Source of the DNA: Delftia sp. PS-11
GTDB lineage: Bacteria; Pseudomonadota; Gammaproteobacteria; Burkholderiales; Burkholderiaceae_C
Direction of reading: 5' to 3'
Assembly: GCF_029870285.1 (NCBI RefSeq)
Contig: NZ_JACSYA010000031.1
Location: 5,820 to 69,819, forward strand
DNA: 64,000 nt
Shown piece by piece: positions 60,297 through 64,000 of the stretch (position 1 is the stretch's first letter; every line of letters starts with the position of its first letter). A model generated the notes under the pieces. The model was not told the DNA's origin. It did no database searches and worked only from the letters and a program-made list of their open reading frames with translations. Both the position numbers and the translations under genes were made by a program.

Positions 60297-60767
60297 ATGC
60301 CCACCACATCGGACGATCCCCGGCTGCAGCGGCTGGTCACGGCCTACGAACAACTGCGGCATGACAACCTTGCCGCACTGCTGGCGCTCTATGCAGAGCA
60401 GGCCTTTTTCAAAGACCCCTTCAACGAAGTGCATGGCCGCAAGGCCATTGGCCGCATTTTCGCCCACATGTTCGAGACGCTGCAGGCGCCACGTTTCACG
60501 GTCACGCAGGCCATGTCTGCGGGCGAGCAGGCCTTCCTGGCATGGGAATTCCGATTCCTGCGCGCAGGTGCACAGCCCCTGGTCATCCGTGGCGCATCGC
60601 ATCTGCGCTTCTCGGCCGAAGGCCTGGTGGACATGCACCGCGACTACTGGGACGCTGCCGAGGAACTGTATGCCCGCCTGCCGCTGCTCGGGCCGGCCAT
60701 GCGATGGCTGCGGCGCAGGCTCGCCGCTCCCCAGCCCGCAGGCGGCACTCAGGCCGACGGAGGCTGA
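60297..60767 (+). CDS. Nuclear transport factor 2/SnoaL-like protein
   Basis: 156 residues with CAGGAG before the ATG, four bases after the SDR stop. LQRLVTAYEQLRHDNLAALLALYAEQAFFKDPFNEVHGR is the SnoaL/NTF2 start, and WEFRFLRAG and LDMHRDYWDAAEELYARLP-like sequence VDMHRDYWDAAEELYARLPL complete the cone fold. It probably binds a small hydrophobic ligand. It is the last gene of the operon; its 3' end overlaps the 3' end of the convergent EAL gene by 19 bases. Confidence 0.87.
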   Translation: MPTTSDDPRLQRLVTAYEQLRHDNLAALLALYAEQAFFKDPFNEVHGRKAIGRIFAHMFETLQAPRFTVTQAMSAGEQAFLAWEFRFLRAGAQPLVIRGASHLRFSAEGLVDMHRDYWDAAEELYARLPLLGPAMRWLRRRLAAPQPAGGTQADGG

Positions 60768-63313
60768 GCGCCGAAGTCGGCGGGGGGCTGGTAGGACAGC
60801 ATCCTGCCCAGCGGCACCGGCCGCTCGAACAGATAGCCCTGGGCATGAATACAGCCCAGGTCGCGTAGTGTTGCCGCCTGCTCGGCCGTTTCCACACCTT
60901 CGGCAACGACCTGCACGCCAAAGCCCTGCGCAATCCGCAAAACGGCCGTCACAATGGCCACGTCGGGCTGCGAGGCAGGCAATTTGCTCACAAAGCTCTG
61001 ATCCACCTTGATGCAGTCAAAGCGCAGCCTGCTCAGGTACGCCAGCGAGGAATAGCCCGTTCCGAAGTCATCGATGGCGATCTTCACCCCCAGCGCCTTG
61101 ATGGCAGCAATGCGCTGCAGCGTGGTGTCGCTGCCTTCCAGCAGCATGGACTCCGTCAGCTCCAGCGTCAGCATGCGCGCCGGCAGCCCGCTGGCATTGA
61201 GCGTGCGCTCCAGCGTGGCGGCAAAGTCCGACTGGATCAGCTCCCGCGCAGACATGTTGACATGCAACTCGAAGTTCGGCGGCAACTGCTCCCGCAGACT
61301 GGCAATATCATGCGCCGCCGTGCGCAGCACCCATTCTCCCAGGCTCAGAATCAGGTCCGACTCCTCCGCCAGCGCAATGAAGGTGCCGGGCGGCACCATG
61401 CCGCGTGTCGGGCTGTTCCAGCGCAGCAGCGCCTCTGCGCCGGCCATGCGGCCCGTCGCAAGGTCCACCACAGGCTGGTAATGCACCAGCAGCTCGCCCC
61501 TTTCCACTGCCTGGCGCAGCTCGGCCGCCAACTGGGTGCGTCCCATCATGCGCTCCGCCAGGCCAGGTTCATACAGCAGGTAGGGCTGGGAGCGGCGTTG
61601 CGCTTCGCCCAGCGCAATACTGGCATCGCGCAGCCATTCGTTGAGCACGCCCGGCTCCAGCGTGCCGGAGACAGCGCCTGCGCAGGCGCGCAGCTCGATG
61701 TCATCCTTGCCGACAGAAAACGGCTGTGCAAACAGGTCCAGTATCTCCAGGCACTGGTGCCGCGCCTGCGTGGGCGTAGAACGCTGAAGCCACAGCACCG
61801 CGAACTCATCGCTGCCGGGGCGGGCCAGCAGGGCCTGTGCTCCCAGATGCCAGCGCAGGCGCCCGGCGACGGCCTGCAGCAGCTTCTCGCTCGTGCCATG
61901 GCCCACATCGTCGCGGATGCGGCGGAAATTCTGCAACTCCAGCAGGCACAGGGTGGCAGGGCAGGGCACTTGCGCTGCTGCGGCAGCATCTGCCTGCTCG
62001 ATCAGACCCGCACGCGTCAGCAGCCGGGTCAGGCTGTCTTGCAGCAGCAGCGAGCGCATATGCTCGAATGACTGCTGCAACCGCTGCGCCATATTGTTGA
62101 AGGCATCGACCAGCGAAGACATTTCGGTCAGCAGCACGGGCGGCAGCGTCTTTACTGCCTGCCATTCCCCCCGGGCCAGGCGGTGGGCCGCCTCGGCGGT
62201 CACCTGGATAGGGCGGATCGCCAGCCGCAGCCACCAGAGTCCCAGCACCAGACCCAGCATCGCCAAAGCAATGGCGCCGAACAGCGCATTGCGGCTGTCC
62301 ACCCGCACGCTGCTGACCAGATCGGACTCGGGAAGCAGCACCACGATGCGCCAGTCGATGCCGTGCGCATCCCGGAACGGCGTGACTTGGCCGTGGTAGA
62401 GCAGACCCTTTTCCTCAAAGCTCAGGCTCGATGGCCCATCCTGAAGCGGCTTGCGCGCCAGCAGTGCCGCCAGGGTGCGCAGCGCAGGCTCCGCAGAGTC
62501 AGACAACCGCATGCGCTGGGGTGGACGGTAAGGGCCTTCGGCCCGCAGCAGCACGGAATCCTGCTCGGAGTGCGCGACCAGATAGCCTTGCTCATCCAGT
62601 ACGGCGATGTAGCCATTGCCGCGCAGAGGCTCGCCGGCCAGGAACTGGTTGATGCTGCTCAGGCGCACATCGGCCGACAGCACGCCCTGCAGCCCGCGCG
62701 AAGTCAGCACAGGCGTTGAGGCGGAAAGCGTGGCATCACCCCGGTCGCCTGCAACGGTATAGATGGGCGACCAACGCGGCCCGTCGGCCCGCGCTGCATG
62801 GGTGTACCAGGGGCGCACACGCGGGTCATAGCCAGGCACCGACAGGCTGGCACCCACGGGCTCCGGCCCTTCAAAAATGCGCAGCACATCCTGGGTGCTG
62901 CCATCCTGCAGCAGCAAACTCAGGGACCCCTGGGGCTCGCGGCGCACGGCGGCGTACTCGCCATGCACACCACCAAAGCTCAGCAGGCTGATCTGATCGT
63001 AGTGGGCATACAGCTCGGAAAAGGAATGCAGCAGGTGCGTGTAGATGGGGCGCATATCGCCGCGCCGGTACAGATCTTCACGCGCGACAGCACTGGCAAC
63101 GGACTGCTGCACCCGCAACGGTGTCTCCAGAAACTCCGCCAGCCTGTGGCGTGTCGTGGCCGACATCCCGTTGATCAGATGCAGGCTCTCCTGGTTGATG
63201 AGCTGATCGACCTGGCGCTGTTGCCAGAAAGCCAGCAGTCCCACCGTCACCATGAACACCGCGATGAACGGAACGGTGACCGCGGTGCGAAGTGAAAGCC
63301 TGAAGGCATGCAT
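60749..63313 (-). CDS. Cache-HAMP-GGDEF-EAL protein, probable c-di-GMP phosphodiesterase
   Basis: 854 residues from the ATG at 63311-63313. First membrane helix VTVPFIAVFMVTVGLLAFW, dCache-type sensor (YDPRVRPWYTHAARADG), second helix LFGAIALAMLGLVLGLWWL, HAMP, then GGDEF and EAL. The GGDEF motif reads GSDEF and the metal/substrate positions are altered (LQNFRRIRDD for LDxFKxINDxxGH), so cyclase activity is doubtful. EAL is intact: AEALLRWNSP, LELTESM, IDDFGTGYSS, CIKVDQSF, VAEGVET and AQGYLFERP. It should degrade c-di-GMP in response to a periplasmic ligand. Confidence 0.93.
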   Translation of the reverse strand: MHAFRLSLRTAVTVPFIAVFMVTVGLLAFWQQRQVDQLINQESLHLINGMSATTRHRLAEFLETPLRVQQSVASAVAREDLYRRGDMRPIYTHLLHSFSELYAHYDQISLLSFGGVHGEYAAVRREPQGSLSLLLQDGSTQDVLRIFEGPEPVGASLSVPGYDPRVRPWYTHAARADGPRWSPIYTVAGDRGDATLSASTPVLTSRGLQGVLSADVRLSSINQFLAGEPLRGNGYIAVLDEQGYLVAHSEQDSVLLRAEGPYRPPQRMRLSDSAEPALRTLAALLARKPLQDGPSSLSFEEKGLLYHGQVTPFRDAHGIDWRIVVLLPESDLVSSVRVDSRNALFGAIALAMLGLVLGLWWLRLAIRPIQVTAEAAHRLARGEWQAVKTLPPVLLTEMSSLVDAFNNMAQRLQQSFEHMRSLLLQDSLTRLLTRAGLIEQADAAAAAQVPCPATLCLLELQNFRRIRDDVGHGTSEKLLQAVAGRLRWHLGAQALLARPGSDEFAVLWLQRSTPTQARHQCLEILDLFAQPFSVGKDDIELRACAGAVSGTLEPGVLNEWLRDASIALGEAQRRSQPYLLYEPGLAERMMGRTQLAAELRQAVERGELLVHYQPVVDLATGRMAGAEALLRWNSPTRGMVPPGTFIALAEESDLILSLGEWVLRTAAHDIASLREQLPPNFELHVNMSARELIQSDFAATLERTLNASGLPARMLTLELTESMLLEGSDTTLQRIAAIKALGVKIAIDDFGTGYSSLAYLSRLRFDCIKVDQSFVSKLPASQPDVAIVTAVLRIAQGFGVQVVAEGVETAEQAATLRDLGCIHAQGYLFERPVPLGRMLSYQPPADFGAQPPSA

Positions 63314-63757
63314 GGGGTGGTGGGCTCCGTAGCTCTTGTCAGACTGCGTTGGCAAGTGTCCGTGTGTTGGCAGCCATTGTGCAATGACTGCACGCTGCTC
63401 CATAGCTTGCGCAAACCCACACAGGCTTTTTTTGCATTTCTGCAGAGGCCATCCACCGCAGCAGCCCGGGCCGTCAAACGCTCAGTCAAGTTTTGTCAAA
63501 CGCTGAGTCAAAACGCAGCCTCATGTCCCTTGGCGCCATGCACCTGACCCTGCGCGCAGGCATGAACGCTGACAGCAGCCCTGTTTTTGTACTTTTGGTT
63601 ACGATTGATCAAATAAGAATCAATAACAGACATCAACACCAAGCCAAGCTGCCGTCGCCCCCGCAAGAGGGGCTGCCTAACCGAGCACGGTACAGCGGAT
63701 CTGCCAACTTGCGCAGCGATGACAACTTGGTAGTTCACGTATGAGGGAAACACTCTG
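63314..63757. other. Intergenic region with 17-bp direct repeats
   Basis: About 440 bases without a convincing gene. Two near-identical 17-base copies, GTCAAACGCTCAGTCAA (63473-63489) and GTCAAACGCTGAGTCAA (63495-63511), lie 22 bp apart, two helical turns. AGGG at about 63744 is the ribosome binding site for the delta-60 gene. Confidence 0.5.
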
Positions 63758-64000
63758 ATGGCGACTATCAACACCACTAACACGGCTCCCACCTTTACTC
63801 CTCCTACAGGCACCGGCAAATTGCTCGTACCGGTGGGCGACAGCTATGACAATGCTTATGGCGTTATCTTGCAGCCCGATGGCAAGATCGTGGTGGCAGG
63901 ATCTAGTAGTGACAACGACTTCAGCCTGATCCGCCTGAATGCTGATGGCTCCCTGGATACCAGCTTTGGCGGCCAGGGAACGGGCAAGTTGATAGGTGGT
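63758..64000 (+). CDS. Delta-60 repeat protein, N-terminus (cut by window edge)
   Basis: 81 codons to the right edge from an ATG at 63758 preceded by GAGGG. After a short Thr/Asn/Pro-rich start without a classical signal peptide, DNAYGVILQPDGKIVVAGSS and FSLIRLNADGSLDTSFGGQG form a delta-60 repeat (beta-propeller type). Proteins of this kind are usually large, surface or secreted, and may be type I export substrates. The rest lies outside the window, so size and export signals are unknown. Confidence 0.8.
   Translation, partial: MATINTTNTAPTFTPPTGTGKLLVPVGDSYDNAYGVILQPDGKIVVAGSSSDNDFSLIRLNADGSLDTSFGGQGTGKLIGG

Overview
The window looks like chromosomal DNA of a betaproteobacterium, most likely Comamonadaceae (Comamonas/Delftia-like). 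Grounds are the high-GC coding sequence, two Bug/TctC-type binding proteins, a general porin of the family common in this group, the tolC-rhodanese-pcm order, and several methyl-accepting chemotaxis proteins (MCPs). The genus is an inference. I saw no rRNA, tRNA, insertion sequence or CRISPR array.

Layout. 1-7.0 kb: a TolC-type outer membrane protein (cut by the window edge), rhodanese, pcm, then an RND efflux permease, adaptor and TetR regulator read as one unit. 7.2-13.2 kb: a LysR regulator, msrA, and a probable zinc-uptake operon (Fur/Zur-like repressor, two small secreted or membrane proteins, a His-rich TonB-dependent receptor). 13.3-17.3 kb: a tyrosine recombinase-like protein lacking catalytic residues, an AEC transporter, pdxH, a MocA-like nucleotidyltransferase and a MarR regulator. 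17.5-23.0 kb: a Bug binding protein leading a three-subunit molybdenum hydroxylase operon with a CoxG-like protein. 23.0-25.7 kb: sodC, chaC, a phage-type lysozyme-like gene and gloA.

25.87-32.12 kb is clearly AT-rich against its surroundings. It encodes what I read as a complete Rcs-like phosphorelay: two RcsB-like response regulators, a membrane hybrid kinase (HisKA-HATPase-REC-HPt) and an RcsD-like pseudo-kinase with a C-terminal HPt domain. Two palindromes matching the enterobacterial RcsAB/RcsB box lie upstream of the first regulator. The RcsD-like gene appears split from its membrane anchor by a nine-base homopolymer. Phage-type genes flank the island on both sides, and the right-hand one sits under a near-perfect LexA (SOS) box.

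33-42.3 kb: an MCP, a SprT-type protease, a flavin reductase, an Old Yellow Enzyme with its TetR regulator (13-bp operator repeated before both genes), a secreted protein, a second MCP and an AraC regulator. 42.8-47.8 kb: a catabolic operon (alcohol dehydrogenase, unknown dimeric-barrel protein, Bug protein, porin) divergent from a LysR gene. 47.8-52.8 kb: arylamine N-acetyltransferase, a MocR-type regulator, a FliD-like protein and a third MCP. 52.9-60.8 kb: a TetR regulator divergent from an eight-gene operon centred on a cyclopropane-fatty-acid-synthase-like methyltransferase and a flavin amine-oxidase-like protein, a candidate modified-fatty-acid pathway. The window ends with a Cache-HAMP-GGDEF-EAL protein and the start of a delta-60 repeat protein.
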